Assembly (NCBI RefSeq): GCF_000152985.1
Contig: NZ_CH672395.1
Span: 2,796,461-2,860,460 of the forward strand
DNA length: 64,000 bases
Origin: Leeuwenhoekiella blandensis MED217
Lineage (GTDB): Bacteria > Bacteroidota > Bacteroidia > Flavobacteriales > Flavobacteriaceae
Reading direction: 5' to 3'
The notes beneath the pieces are model-generated. The model saw nothing but the letters and a program-made list of their open reading frames with translations. It was not told where the DNA came from and searched no databases. Positions 28,500 to 36,781 of the stretch are shown piece after piece (within the stretch, counting starts at the first letter, position 1; the number at the start of each line of letters is the position of its first letter). The position numbers were made by a program, and so were the translations under genes.

Positions 28500-29345
28500 A
28501 TGAAAGTTCTCCCCTTTAAAATACCGAAACCTGGTAAAGAAGCCTTGGTCTATCAAGAAGACCACGAACTCAAATTTTACGATAAGTTACATGAGCACGA
28601 AGAGATTCAGATCAGTTACATTGCTAAAGGATCAGGCAGCCTCCTCTTGGGTGATACGATCAATGAGTATCGCGAAGGCGATATATTGGTCATTGGCGAA
28701 CACGTTCCGCACGTTTTTAGAAGCGATAATACTGCTACCGACAAATCGGTGATGTACACGCTGTTTTTTACTAAACATTCTTTTGGTAAGGAGTTTTTTA
28801 AACTCACCGAAATGTCAGGTATTGACAGTTTTTTCAATGAGGCAGAAAACGGAATGAAAATCACCTCGAATACCGATTTACTGATCAATAAATTCTCCAA
28901 GCTTAAAAATCAAAGTCGTATAGAGCGTCTTGCTTCATTTTTACAGATTCTTGATTTAATCCAGCAGTCTGAAAAAACACCTTTATCCTCTTTTGTCTAT
29001 CATAAAAAATATACCGATGTTGAAGGTAAACGTATGAGCGACGTGTATCAATACACCTTAGATCATTTTCAGGAGAACATCACCCTCGATATGATCGCGG
29101 AGGTCGCAAATATGACCAAAAATGCCTTCTGCCGATATTTTAAAAGACGTACCAACAAAACCTATTTACAGTTTTTGATCGAGCTGCGTATAGAGCATGC
29201 TTGTAAATTGTTGTATAAAGAAAGAGAGCTTTCGGTAGCTGCGATATCAGAGCTTTGTGGTTTTCAGAATATCGCTAATTTCAACCGAAAATTTAAAGAG
29301 TTAAAACACACCACGCCGTCAAAATATCGGTTACAGGTTGCTTAA
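28500..29345 (+). CDS. AraC-family transcriptional regulator with cupin sensor
   Basis: This 281-residue transcription factor has an N-terminal cupin domain (about 20-120; HEHEEIQISYIAKGSGSLLL and EGDILVIGEHVPHVF) and a C-terminal AraC/XylS double helix-turn-helix (about 180-281; NMTKNAFCRYFKRRTNKTYL and ISELCGFQNIANFNRKFKEL). The cupin probably senses a sugar. It is divergent from the GH51 operon and is the obvious candidate to control it, though the ligand and sites are inferred. Its TAA stop shares the four bases TTAA with the stop of the convergent M23 gene. Confidence 0.92.
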   Translation: MKVLPFKIPKPGKEALVYQEDHELKFYDKLHEHEEIQISYIAKGSGSLLLGDTINEYREGDILVIGEHVPHVFRSDNTATDKSVMYTLFFTKHSFGKEFFKLTEMSGIDSFFNEAENGMKITSNTDLLINKFSKLKNQSRIERLASFLQILDLIQQSEKTPLSSFVYHKKYTDVEGKRMSDVYQYTLDHFQENITLDMIAEVANMTKNAFCRYFKRRTNKTYLQFLIELRIEHACKLLYKERELSVAAISELCGFQNIANFNRKFKELKHTTPSKYRLQVA

Positions 29346-30034
29346 TTGATCTTGAGCAAAAGATTAGGATCGGGGCAGTTTGCTCTATAAAAATCAAGGT
29401 TCTTTAAGGTAGACACTCCGGGATAATCGCCGTGATTGCCTTGCAGTTCTTTTATAAGCTGAAAATGCAAATGCGGCCCGTAATCTCCATTTTCATCGGG
29501 CGTACCTAAGTGCGCGATCGTTTGCCCTGCTGCAATAGCCTGCCCCACTTTAAGTGATTCTAAGGAGGTTCTTGAAAGATGCCCATATAAGGTATAAAAA
29601 TGCAAGTCTTCAAAGTGATGCTCTAATACCACACAAGGCCCGTAATCGCCATAGTTGGTATTGTCTTTAAAGCTATGCACGCTACCCGCTACCGGAGCCA
29701 GAACGGGAGTTCCTGCCGCACTCCACACATCGATTCCTAAATGGATATTCCGTTTTAGATCGGGATTGTCATTGTGAAAATACAAGCTGCGATCGTAAAT
29801 ACTGCGCTGTTCCAGATAGCCTCCGTAAGCCACACGACCGCCGGTTTTTGCCAGATAGGTATTGATATAGTGCTGAATGGCTTCCGCAGAACTCGTATCT
29901 ACTTCCTCTAAAATTTTATTAGTAACCGACAGGTCTAAAAATCGGTAATCTGAAGCCGTATACATACTATCGATCACCGGGGTAAAGCCGGTAGTAAGTG
30001 TTGCAATTCGGTCTAAAAAAAGCGCGTGTTCCAT
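29342..30034 (-). CDS. M23 family metallopeptidase
   Basis: This 230-residue LytM-type zinc peptidase, probably acting on peptidoglycan, has the metal-site motifs H98-x3-D102 (HLGID) and H188-L-H190 (GPHLHF), with a supporting GHLSR motif between them. I see no signal peptide, membrane anchor or LysM domain, which is atypical for an M23 protein with an envelope role. An N-terminal extension of about 90 residues precedes the catalytic domain. Its stop overlaps the AraC gene stop by four bases, so the two convergent genes have no terminator between them. Confidence 0.88.
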   Translation of the reverse strand: MEHALFLDRIATLTTGFTPVIDSMYTASDYRFLDLSVTNKILEEVDTSSAEAIQHYINTYLAKTGGRVAYGGYLEQRSIYDRSLYFHNDNPDLKRNIHLGIDVWSAAGTPVLAPVAGSVHSFKDNTNYGDYGPCVVLEHHFEDLHFYTLYGHLSRTSLESLKVGQAIAAGQTIAHLGTPDENGDYGPHLHFQLIKELQGNHGDYPGVSTLKNLDFYRANCPDPNLLLKIN

Positions 30035-30068
30035 CGCGCCAAAAATACAATTCTGCCCGCAGTAAAAA

Positions 30069-30102
30069 ACAAAAAAGTCCGTTTTGGCAGAAACGGACTT
30101 TT
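30069..30102. terminator. Intrinsic terminator after the sigma operon
   Basis: A 12-bp stem (aaaagtccgttt / aaacggactttt) has an A tract on the left, which gives a T tract for minus-strand transcription. It ends the sigma/anti-sigma/exported protein operon. Confidence 0.85.
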
Positions 30103-30124
30103 CAAATAATTAAAACTAAAAAAC

Positions 30125-31843
30125 TCAATTAAGCACGACATCACTATACTTAGAAGATATCGCTATAATACTGTCTGTATTTCTTGATTTATAAAAGCCG
30201 TTAACCATACTGCTGTTATAGCCTTCCATAACTTTGGCTTCTATTTTCCGAGGATAATTTAGACGGCTGCGAACGCCGTTAAAATTAAAATGGAACGGAG
30301 TCTCCGGCAGGTTAAGCACCACATCACTGTTTTCTACACTAATGTTTAAGGTCTTAAAGTTCTTACCCAGTTTAGGTATTGAAAGTTCGCCAAAGCTTCC
30401 TGTGATCACCGCTGCGTCTTCAAGCTCATTGATCACGATGCTACTCGCTCTGGAGTCTACGTTAATGCTTTTTGCTTTATCGATCACACAGTTTTTAAGA
30501 TAGCTGGCGCGCAGGGTTCCATAATCCCACATCGCCACATCCACCGGACTATACGCAACATTGATCAATGTTTTTTCACCAGAGATCGTATTGGCCATAA
30601 AATCACCGTGAGCCAAGGTTACCCGGGCGTTTGTAGCCTCAGAGATCTTGATGTCTCCGTGGCGTACATTAAGATCTAATTGTGCTTTTTTAGGCATACG
30701 CACGACGATCTTACGTGTGAATGATCCTTTCGGTTTTACAGCAGCTCCCGCCGGATTACCGGTGTAGGTATAGGTCATTTGGGTGCTTACATTACCATTT
30801 GCATCTGTAGTAACTGTTTTTTGAAGACTTCCGCCTTGAGCTTCGGCCATTTGTTCTAATTTCTTGGCAAAGTCATTACTCCAGCCCTGCATCGCTTTTT
30901 CAACATTTTGTCCTAAAGCCGCCATATCGCTTTCTATGGCACGACCAAAAGTAGCTCCTAAAGCTTCAGTCGAACCGCCGAGTTGCTTACCAAAACGTGC
31001 TCCCCACGCTTTCATATCTGCACTAAACTCATCGCCCCAGGCTTCAATCGCAGCACGCCACTGATCTACTTGAGCGACACTTACATCTGTACCGTATTTT
31101 TTATTCATCGCAGCCACATAGGCTTTTTTGTCGCGATTAAAAGCATTACTGTCAAAATTCAGATCTTTCCCAAAAGGAGATTTGGGCATTCCTAATAGAC
31201 TGCTTCCGGCAAGGCCTTGTCCTGCGGCAACCCGCTTTTTATTATTCTGTTCCCATTTCTTCATCACCACGTCAAAATCTTCTCCTAGATTCTGCTCGAT
31301 CTTGCGCTTGTATTGCTCCAGGTATTTGGCTCCGTCGCGTTTATAGGCTTGGTAATCAAAAGCGATCGCGTTCATTCCTTTATAAAACTCTGCAGGAATC
31401 TGAGCTCCCGAAAACTGCTGAAGCACCGGAGAAAGCATATTTTGCATCACCGGCTGCATCATTTGCATAGACGAGGTGATCAAGTCATTAACACCACGCA
31501 CCGGTGCATTGCCCATAGCCAAGTTAACTGTTGATGGTGCTCCGCGGCTTACAATACGCACCGCTTTGCTGTTGCCCTGTACACTGATTTGCCAGCCTTT
31601 TAAAAGTTGGTCTATTTCTTCCTCGCTTAGATCTTCAGATTCAATGATCGCAGCGACCTCAACTTCATCTTTATTCCAATCTTCAAAAACAATATCTGCG
31701 TACTGCGATTCGGTAAGTATAGCGACATCGGCAGCGGTATCAAACCGTTCGGTAAGTTTGGTACTTTTGGTTTGTGCTTGAGCCTGCGGAATAAAAACCA
31801 ATACCGCCAGTAAGAAAGCACAAGGCTTCATTATCCTAATCAT
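30125..31843 (-). CDS. Exported beta-repeat (GIN/DUF4097-like) protein with helical middle
   Basis: This exported protein has about 572 residues from the ATG at 31843, which directly precedes the signal peptide (cleavage after AQAQ). The longer frame reaching 31897 would overlap the upstream gene and lacks a signal at its end. A middle region (about 120-350) is helical and rich in Ala, Gln, Asp and Met, with many WxxxF and MxxWG spacings. The C-terminal part (about 385-570) alternates short strands with the HGDIKIS, SSIVINEL and NSDVVLNLP pattern of GIN/DUF4097-type beta-solenoids. It is the third gene of an ECF sigma operon, so it may be an envelope-stress target or partner of the anti-sigma protein. 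The fold call is tentative. Confidence 0.68.
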   Translation of the reverse strand: MIRIMKPCAFLLAVLVFIPQAQAQTKSTKLTERFDTAADVAILTESQYADIVFEDWNKDEVEVAAIIESEDLSEEEIDQLLKGWQISVQGNSKAVRIVSRGAPSTVNLAMGNAPVRGVNDLITSSMQMMQPVMQNMLSPVLQQFSGAQIPAEFYKGMNAIAFDYQAYKRDGAKYLEQYKRKIEQNLGEDFDVVMKKWEQNNKKRVAAGQGLAGSSLLGMPKSPFGKDLNFDSNAFNRDKKAYVAAMNKKYGTDVSVAQVDQWRAAIEAWGDEFSADMKAWGARFGKQLGGSTEALGATFGRAIESDMAALGQNVEKAMQGWSNDFAKKLEQMAEAQGGSLQKTVTTDANGNVSTQMTYTYTGNPAGAAVKPKGSFTRKIVVRMPKKAQLDLNVRHGDIKISEATNARVTLAHGDFMANTISGEKTLINVAYSPVDVAMWDYGTLRASYLKNCVIDKAKSINVDSRASSIVINELEDAAVITGSFGELSIPKLGKNFKTLNISVENSDVVLNLPETPFHFNFNGVRSRLNYPRKIEAKVMEGYNSSMVNGFYKSRNTDSIIAISSKYSDVVLN

Positions 31844-31847
31844 AAAT

Positions 31848-32447
31848 TTATAAGGTGTTGGTCTGAATCTCATTATTTTGAGACTCTTGTAATTCATTTA
31901 ATTTTTCTTTGAGCTTGGTAAGCAGGTCTAAGCGAAACTGTAGATTATCGATCAAGGCTTGAATGTTTTGATCATTAACTCCTGTAGCTACTAAATCTGC
32001 ATTAAGCCTGTCATATTCTTGGTTAAGCTCTTCAAGCTGTCCCATAAAAGCATCTACGATCGCTTTATTATCTTCTGTCACGTTAAGCTGTGCCAACTCC
32101 ATATGAATGCTCGCCAGGTAACGATCTTCTATCTGCTTATATTCTGGTGAAAAATCACTCAGCTGTACTTTGGTAGGTTTCGCATTTGCTACTGCATGCA
32201 CTTCTGTAGGCTGATCTGCCTGTGCCCCGCTACTCAACGGATTGTTCAAAAGCAAACCGCTAATGGCGATCACCACAACCAGTACGGCAGCAATTTTCAT
32301 CCAGAGATAACCTTCTGCTTTGGCTTTTTCTGCCTTACCAAAATGAGCATCAAGACGCGCATTAAAGCGTGCTTCATGACCCCGTTTAAGCCCCTCATCA
32401 GGAATGCTTAAATCATTTTTAAACAATTCTCTAATATCCTGTGCCAT
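31848..32447 (-). CDS. Anti-sigma-factor-like membrane protein
   Basis: This 199-residue protein has a cytoplasmic N-terminal segment (about 1-45), one membrane helix (about 50-66, KIAAVLVVVIAISGLLL) and a helical periplasmic part rich in Leu, Gln and Asn. Its start overlaps the end of the ECF sigma gene by 17 nt and the exported protein follows after 4 nt. The layout is typical of an anti-sigma factor that holds the sigma factor at the membrane, but no zinc-binding anti-sigma motif is seen, so the role rests mainly on context. Confidence 0.72.
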   Translation of the reverse strand: MAQDIRELFKNDLSIPDEGLKRGHEARFNARLDAHFGKAEKAKAEGYLWMKIAAVLVVVIAISGLLLNNPLSSGAQADQPTEVHAVANAKPTKVQLSDFSPEYKQIEDRYLASIHMELAQLNVTEDNKAIVDAFMGQLEELNQEYDRLNADLVATGVNDQNIQALIDNLQFRLDLLTKLKEKLNELQESQNNEIQTNTL

Positions 32448-32976
32448 GATATTTTGTTTTAAGTTTTTCTTGCAATTTTTTCTTTCCGCGATGCACCAGC
32501 GTACGCGAAGCGACCTCGGTAATTTCTAAGATTTCTGATATTTCCTGATGGTCATAGCCTTCTACCAAAAAGAGCATCACGGCATAGCGGTACCGCTCTG
32601 GCAATTCTTCGATAGCTTCTTTGATCTGATCAAGCGTAATCCCATCATCTACAGACCAGTCATTATGCTCATCTACCGTACCTAAAACCTGCTCGTTGAT
32701 CGCGACCAACTCGAGTTTTTTGGCCTTCAACATATCGATACTTTTATTGATCACGATACGCTTTAACCACGCCCCAAAGGTCACTTCACCATTGTACTGA
32801 TGCATTTTTGTAAACGCTTTTACAAAACCCTCCTGCATGGCTTCTTCGGCTTCAAAAGAATTCTTTAAAAACCTAAAAGCAACATAATACATGCCTTCGC
32901 TATACTTATTGTAAAGTTGCATCTGTGCACGCCGGTCGTTTTGCTTACATCGTTCAAGTATTTCGGTAATTTGCAA
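32431..32976 (-). CDS. ECF RNA polymerase sigma factor
   Basis: This sigma-70 family extracytoplasmic-function sigma factor has 181 residues. Region 2 (about 20-90) includes YVAFRFLKNSFEAEEAMQEG and FGAWLKRIVINKSIDML; region 4 (about 125-175) includes the helix-turn-helix LVEGYDHQEISEILEITEV. It would direct RNA polymerase to its own promoters when released from the anti-sigma-like protein encoded next. It is the first gene of a three-gene minus-strand operon. The inducing signal is unknown, and a self-regulated promoter is expected upstream of 32976. Confidence 0.93.
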   Translation of the reverse strand: MQITEILERCKQNDRRAQMQLYNKYSEGMYYVAFRFLKNSFEAEEAMQEGFVKAFTKMHQYNGEVTFGAWLKRIVINKSIDMLKAKKLELVAINEQVLGTVDEHNDWSVDDGITLDQIKEAIEELPERYRYAVMLFLVEGYDHQEISEILEITEVASRTLVHRGKKKLQEKLKTKYHGTGY

Positions 32977-33111
32977 AATGGTAAATGGTTAGTTGCTAAT
33001 TCCTTTTCTAAAGACGAAGCTTTTTCGTCTGCGTTGCAAAATTGTGATTAAATATTTTAGATAAACTATAAGTGGCAGGTTATTTGATTCTAAAACTGAA
33101 AATAGAATAAC

Positions 33112-33768
33112 ATGAAGTCACTTTATTTTCTGATGCTCATACCGTTATTAGGAGTGTTTTCCTGTTCTCATAACATAGAGGATATTCCTGAAGTTTCTCA
33201 AGATCTCGAGACCTTGTATTTTCCAAATGAAGAACGTTTTAACGCTTCTTCTAACGAAAACATTCTAATCGATCTAAATGATTTCAAAACATACGCCGAA
33301 TTAATCGCAGAAATGGACAAAAATGCCTGTGATGGAAGAGGCAATATTCTAAGTTTTACAGAAAAAAATAGGCTACTAAAAATCCTTGTTTTTAAAAACT
33401 GTAGTAAGCAAACTTTATTTGGATGCTATGGGCGAGTAGATCTATTTGATTTTCAAAATGACTCTTTAAGATCGAACTTTGAAACCAATGTTTCAGCAGA
33501 TCTATTCCCTTCAAAAGTCCGGGAGACCTTAGATACCCAAATTAATGCTCCGTATTTCAATAAAGATGAATTAAAGAGGATTTTAATAAGTATTGACTAC
33601 GCTACTGATAGAAAAAACACTTCAATAGAAAATTTAAAAAATACATTGCGCCTTATTACAACTACAATGACTCAAGTTCAGGAAACATATCAATTAGATA
33701 TTCCTTATTATTTAGAAATTGACAAAACCAATATCACCCCGCCGCCTCCATTTTTTAAAGAATTTTAA
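33112..33768 (+). CDS. Hypothetical lipoprotein
   Basis: This 218-residue lipoprotein of unknown function has a signal sequence ending in GVFSC (Cys 18). It is AT-rich compared with its neighbours. Two Cys residues near the middle (KNCSKQTLFGCYG) may pair. The C-terminus is proline-rich (PPPPFFKEF). No domain is recognised. It is divergent from the sigma operon and is followed by the third copy of the intergenic element and a terminator. Confidence 0.62.
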   Translation: MKSLYFLMLIPLLGVFSCSHNIEDIPEVSQDLETLYFPNEERFNASSNENILIDLNDFKTYAELIAEMDKNACDGRGNILSFTEKNRLLKILVFKNCSKQTLFGCYGRVDLFDFQNDSLRSNFETNVSADLFPSKVRETLDTQINAPYFNKDELKRILISIDYATDRKNTSIENLKNTLRLITTTMTQVQETYQLDIPYYLEIDKTNITPPPPFFKEF

Positions 33769-33781
33769 AACTAAAAAACTC

Positions 33782-33877
33782 AGGGCAAGCCCGAGCATTG
33801 TTTAGCAACGAATTTTCAATTTCAGAACATTCCGATAGCTATCAGTACGAAGTATTAAACCCTTTGGCGGTGCAAAA
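33782..33877 (+). repeat. Intergenic element, copy 3, with internal insertion
   Basis: Both ends match copies 1 and 2: agggcaagcc at 33782 and agtattaaaccctttggcg from 33851. About 59 nt of extra sequence lies between them, including the imperfect palindrome ccgatagctatc near 33832. This longer form may be the ancestral one, with copies 1 and 2 internally deleted. It sits directly before a terminator. Confidence 0.62.
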
Positions 33878-33904
33878 AAAAACCCGCTCATAGAGCGGGT
33901 TTTA
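33874..33904. terminator. Bidirectional intrinsic terminator
   Basis: The stem aaacccgctc / gagcgggttt has an A tract on the left and a T tract on the right, between the convergent lipoprotein and ohr genes. Confidence 0.85.
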
Positions 33905-33924
33905 ATTTTAAGAAACGCCTTAAA

Positions 33925-34350
33925 CTACTCGTCTAAAAGTAAGTTTAAGGTCACATCAATATTATCCATTGTAGCGCGAGAATACGGGCAAACCTCGTGA
34001 GCCTCGTTTACAAGCTCTTCCCCTTCTTCTACGTCTACAGTAGGCAGGTAACAATCCAATACCACTGCAAGCTGAAACATATCTTCTTCATTCTTGCCTA
34101 TTTTTACAGTTGCAGTCACCGTGTAAGCACCAAGATCTACTTTTTTCTCACGAGCAACGTGTGCCAGTGCGCTACCAAAACACGCAGAATAACCTGCTGC
34201 AAAAAGTTGCTCAGGATTCGTCCCGTCACCACCGGCGCCGCCTAAGCCTTTAGGTACACTGAGATCAAAGTCTAATGTGCCGTCATCGGTTGAAACACTG
34301 CTGTCACGACCACCTGTGGCGGTAGCCTTTGCCTTATATAAAGCTTTCAT
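33925..34350 (-). CDS. ohr: Organic hydroperoxide resistance protein (OsmC/Ohr)
   Basis: This cytoplasmic thiol peroxidase is predicted to reduce organic hydroperoxides. With the ATG at 34350 it has about 141 residues, the usual Ohr length; the frame upstream (to 34407) lacks family similarity. The two active-site cysteines are C57 in SACFGSAL and C121 in VCPYSRAT, and the N-terminal MKALYKAKATATGGRDS is typical of Ohr rather than OsmC. No OhrR-type regulator gene is seen nearby. Confidence 0.92.
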   Translation of the reverse strand: MKALYKAKATATGGRDSSVSTDDGTLDFDLSVPKGLGGAGGDGTNPEQLFAAGYSACFGSALAHVAREKKVDLGAYTVTATVKIGKNEEDMFQLAVVLDCYLPTVDVEEGEELVNEAHEVCPYSRATMDNIDVTLNLLLDE

Positions 34351-34526
34351 AATAAAATTTTCGTTGATTAATATTTTGAATATACCATTCCTATTTTGAG
34401 GAATCAACGCGAGATTCTTAAAGATTTCACAAAAATGCGAGCAAGCCGATACATTCCAATATTTTTCAGTTGTATTTCTTCTTCAATTAGCTTTTCCCGT
34501 ACCTTTAAGTTTTCAGAACTATTCCA

Positions 34527-35564
34527 TTGAAATCTTCAAAACCTAAACATATCGATTCCGCTGCCGCGAAAAAACTCATCGCAAAGCGCAAACAAAGCAT
34601 TCCTACCGAAGCATTGATCCAAGGTATTCTTAAAGGTGACACCACAGCCTTGAGCAGAGCGATCACGCTTATTGAAAGCAATGCGGTCGCCAATCAGCAA
34701 GAAGCTCAAACAATTCTTGAACAGTGTTTACCACAAGCGAAACCTGCAGTGCGTTTGGGAATTACCGGAGTTCCCGGTGTAGGAAAAAGCACCTTTATTG
34801 AAGCTCTAGGAATGCGCGCCATCGATCAAGGAAAAAAAGTAGCGGTACTGGCCATAGACCCCAGCAGCAGCATTGCGCACGGAAGCATTCTGGGCGATAA
34901 AACCCGAATGGAACGATTAGCAGCACACCCCAAAGCATTTATACGCCCGTCTCCGGCAGGCGACGCCTTGGGCGGTGTGTCCCGTAAAACACGGGAAACC
35001 ATAAGTCTGTGCGAAGCAGCAGGTTTTGATTTGATTATTATTGAAACCGTAGGCGTAGGCCAAAGTGAAACTGCCGTGCATCACATGACCGATTTTTTCC
35101 TGCTCCTCAAACTGGCAGGCGCCGGAGATGAACTGCAAGGCATCAAACGCGGCATTATGGAGATGGCAGACGCCATCATCATCAACAAAGCAGACGGGAC
35201 GAATGAAACTGCAGCAAAGCAGGCACAAAGCGAATTCTCAAAAGCGCTGCATCTATACCGGGCCAAAACCAGCGGCTGGCAACCTCAGGTGCTGCTGTGT
35301 AGTGCGCTGGAAGAAACCGGGATTGCAGCCATTTGGGAAATGCTCAACGCCTATATCAAAGCGGTAAAAGCGAACGGTTTTTTTGAAGAAAATCGAAAAC
35401 ATCAAAACAACTATTGGCTACAAGCAAGCATAGAACAGGCGTTAAAAGATCAGTTTTATGCAAATGACAAGGTCAAAGCCCAAGTGCCTCAACTCTTACA
35501 AAAGATCAATGAGGGGAAACTTACTGCGTTTCAGGCGGCACAAAGCTTACTTGACTTGCGCTAA
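34527..35564 (+). CDS. meaB: Methylmalonyl-CoA mutase-associated GTPase MeaB
   Basis: This G3E-family GTPase (ArgK/MeaB) acts as a chaperone for adenosylcobalamin-dependent methylmalonyl-CoA mutase, gating cofactor loading and protecting the mutase. The 345 residues contain Walker A GVPGVGKST (81-89), an AIDPSSS motif (109-115), ETVGVGQSE (173-181) and NKADG (220-224). The start is a TTG at 34527; the frame has a stop at 34506 and no closer ATG. The mutase genes are not in this window. Its stop codon overlaps the convergent small membrane protein gene by four bases. Confidence 0.93.
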   Translation: MKSSKPKHIDSAAAKKLIAKRKQSIPTEALIQGILKGDTTALSRAITLIESNAVANQQEAQTILEQCLPQAKPAVRLGITGVPGVGKSTFIEALGMRAIDQGKKVAVLAIDPSSSIAHGSILGDKTRMERLAAHPKAFIRPSPAGDALGGVSRKTRETISLCEAAGFDLIIIETVGVGQSETAVHHMTDFFLLLKLAGAGDELQGIKRGIMEMADAIIINKADGTNETAAKQAQSEFSKALHLYRAKTSGWQPQVLLCSALEETGIAAIWEMLNAYIKAVKANGFFEENRKHQNNYWLQASIEQALKDQFYANDKVKAQVPQLLQKINEGKLTAFQAAQSLLDLR

Positions 35565-35824
35565 CGTGTTAACCGCGCATAGCGTTTTTCGTTCTTTCGG
35601 TATTTCAGGAATCCCACGACGATTCCTAAGATCAAGCCTATCGCTCCAAAGAGTACAAAATCCATTTGGTCAAACATCGATCCGCTAAAGTAGGTAATCA
35701 CCAATTTGTAGGTCAATGCGCCTAAAATTACCTGCAGCACGATCCCCAAAATAAACTGAAATTTCCCTTCTCGTTTTTCCTTCCAGTCTTTTACAAACTT
35801 GCGGTCTTTCTCATCCAATCGCAT
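35561..35824 (-). CDS. Small two-helix membrane protein
   Basis: This 87-residue protein has a charged N-terminus (about 1-22), two hydrophobic helices (about 24-46 and 55-75) and a basic tail. No known family is recognised. It is the last gene of a minus-strand group after the epimerase gene (12 nt from its stop), so it may be co-transcribed with it. It ends in a four-base overlap with meaB. Confidence 0.65.
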   Translation of the reverse strand: MRLDEKDRKFVKDWKEKREGKFQFILGIVLQVILGALTYKLVITYFSGSMFDQMDFVLFGAIGLILGIVVGFLKYRKNEKRYARLTR

Positions 35825-35835
35825 AGCGCTTTCCT

Positions 35836-36780
35836 TTAGTCTACAAATTCTTTCTTATACCAGTCGATTTGCTTTTGCAAACCTTCTTTTAAAGTGGTTG
35901 AAGGATTATAGTCGAGTAAGCGTCGGGCTTTGTCGATATTGGCTTTGGTAAACATTTGATCTCCGCCACGTCTGGGCACAATATCTTTTCTAATCTGAGT
36001 ATCCAGAAGTTCTTCAACGATCGCGATCCCTTCGCCTGTGGTGTGTTCCTGTTCGGTTCCCAGATTGATCACTTCACCATCAACAATGGCTTCTTTTCCG
36101 ATCACACTTACCACACCATCAATGATATCGTCAACAAAGGTAAAGCTGCGCACGTGGGCCTCACTACCTTCAAACAACGGAAATTCGTGATGGAAAAATC
36201 CGCAACCTATGAGTTTGGTATACAGTTTTTCGGGACGTTCCCTCGGCCCATACACCGAAAATAAACGTAGGGAACAGGTTTTCATTTTTTGCTCTCTGGT
36301 TTTAGATAACACGATCTGTTCTGCAGCGAGTTTGGTCACCCCGTAAAAAGAAGCGGGTTCAGGAGCTGCATCTTCGGTCAAGGTTGCGCGTAAACCGTAA
36401 ATAGACGAAGTAGAAATATTGGTAAAAAGTTTCAGCCCTTCGCATTGCAATGCAAAATCGATCAGGTTTTTGGTAGCGACCAAATTATTCATCAAATAAT
36501 CTTCAAAACTTGAGGTCGCTGCAATACCGGGCTGTGCTGCAAAATGAAAGATATAATTAAAATCTGTAGGAAGTTTTTCAAAATCTTTAGGCTCTCGCAG
36601 ATCTACCATTTCCATAGGGATTCCTGCTTCCTTCAGGTCTTTGGCATTTCGGTCTTTGAGATCGGGACTGTAATAGGGCGAGAAATTATCGATACCCACA
36701 ACGTCAAAATTCAATTTCTTCAAGCGTTCGGCACAATGCGAACCTATAAAACCGGCGGCACCGGTTACCAATACTTTCAT
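35836..36780 (-). CDS. NAD-dependent epimerase/dehydratase
   Basis: This short-chain dehydrogenase-type nucleotide-sugar epimerase, most like UDP-glucuronate 4-epimerase, has 314 residues from the ATG at 36780. The NAD-binding GAAGFIG lies at about 7-13 and the catalytic YxxxK in SFYGVTKLAAEQ. FRLFSVYGPRERPEK-like sequence (LRLFSVYGPRERPE) fits the sugar-nucleotide family. An upstream in-frame start at 36831 would run into the PAP2 gene and is not used. It probably supplies a sugar for surface polysaccharide. It follows the PAP2 phosphatase gene by one base. Confidence 0.87.
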   Translation of the reverse strand: MKVLVTGAAGFIGSHCAERLKKLNFDVVGIDNFSPYYSPDLKDRNAKDLKEAGIPMEMVDLREPKDFEKLPTDFNYIFHFAAQPGIAATSSFEDYLMNNLVATKNLIDFALQCEGLKLFTNISTSSIYGLRATLTEDAAPEPASFYGVTKLAAEQIVLSKTREQKMKTCSLRLFSVYGPRERPEKLYTKLIGCGFFHHEFPLFEGSEAHVRSFTFVDDIIDGVVSVIGKEAIVDGEVINLGTEQEHTTGEGIAIVEELLDTQIRKDIVPRRGGDQMFTKANIDKARRLLDYNPSTTLKEGLQKQIDWYKKEFVD

Positions 36781-36781
36781 A

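Noticed and set aside
31843-31897. Upstream in-frame extension of the exported beta-repeat protein
   Set aside because: It would overlap the anti-sigma-like gene by 50 nt and put a basic non-signal stretch before the signal peptide.
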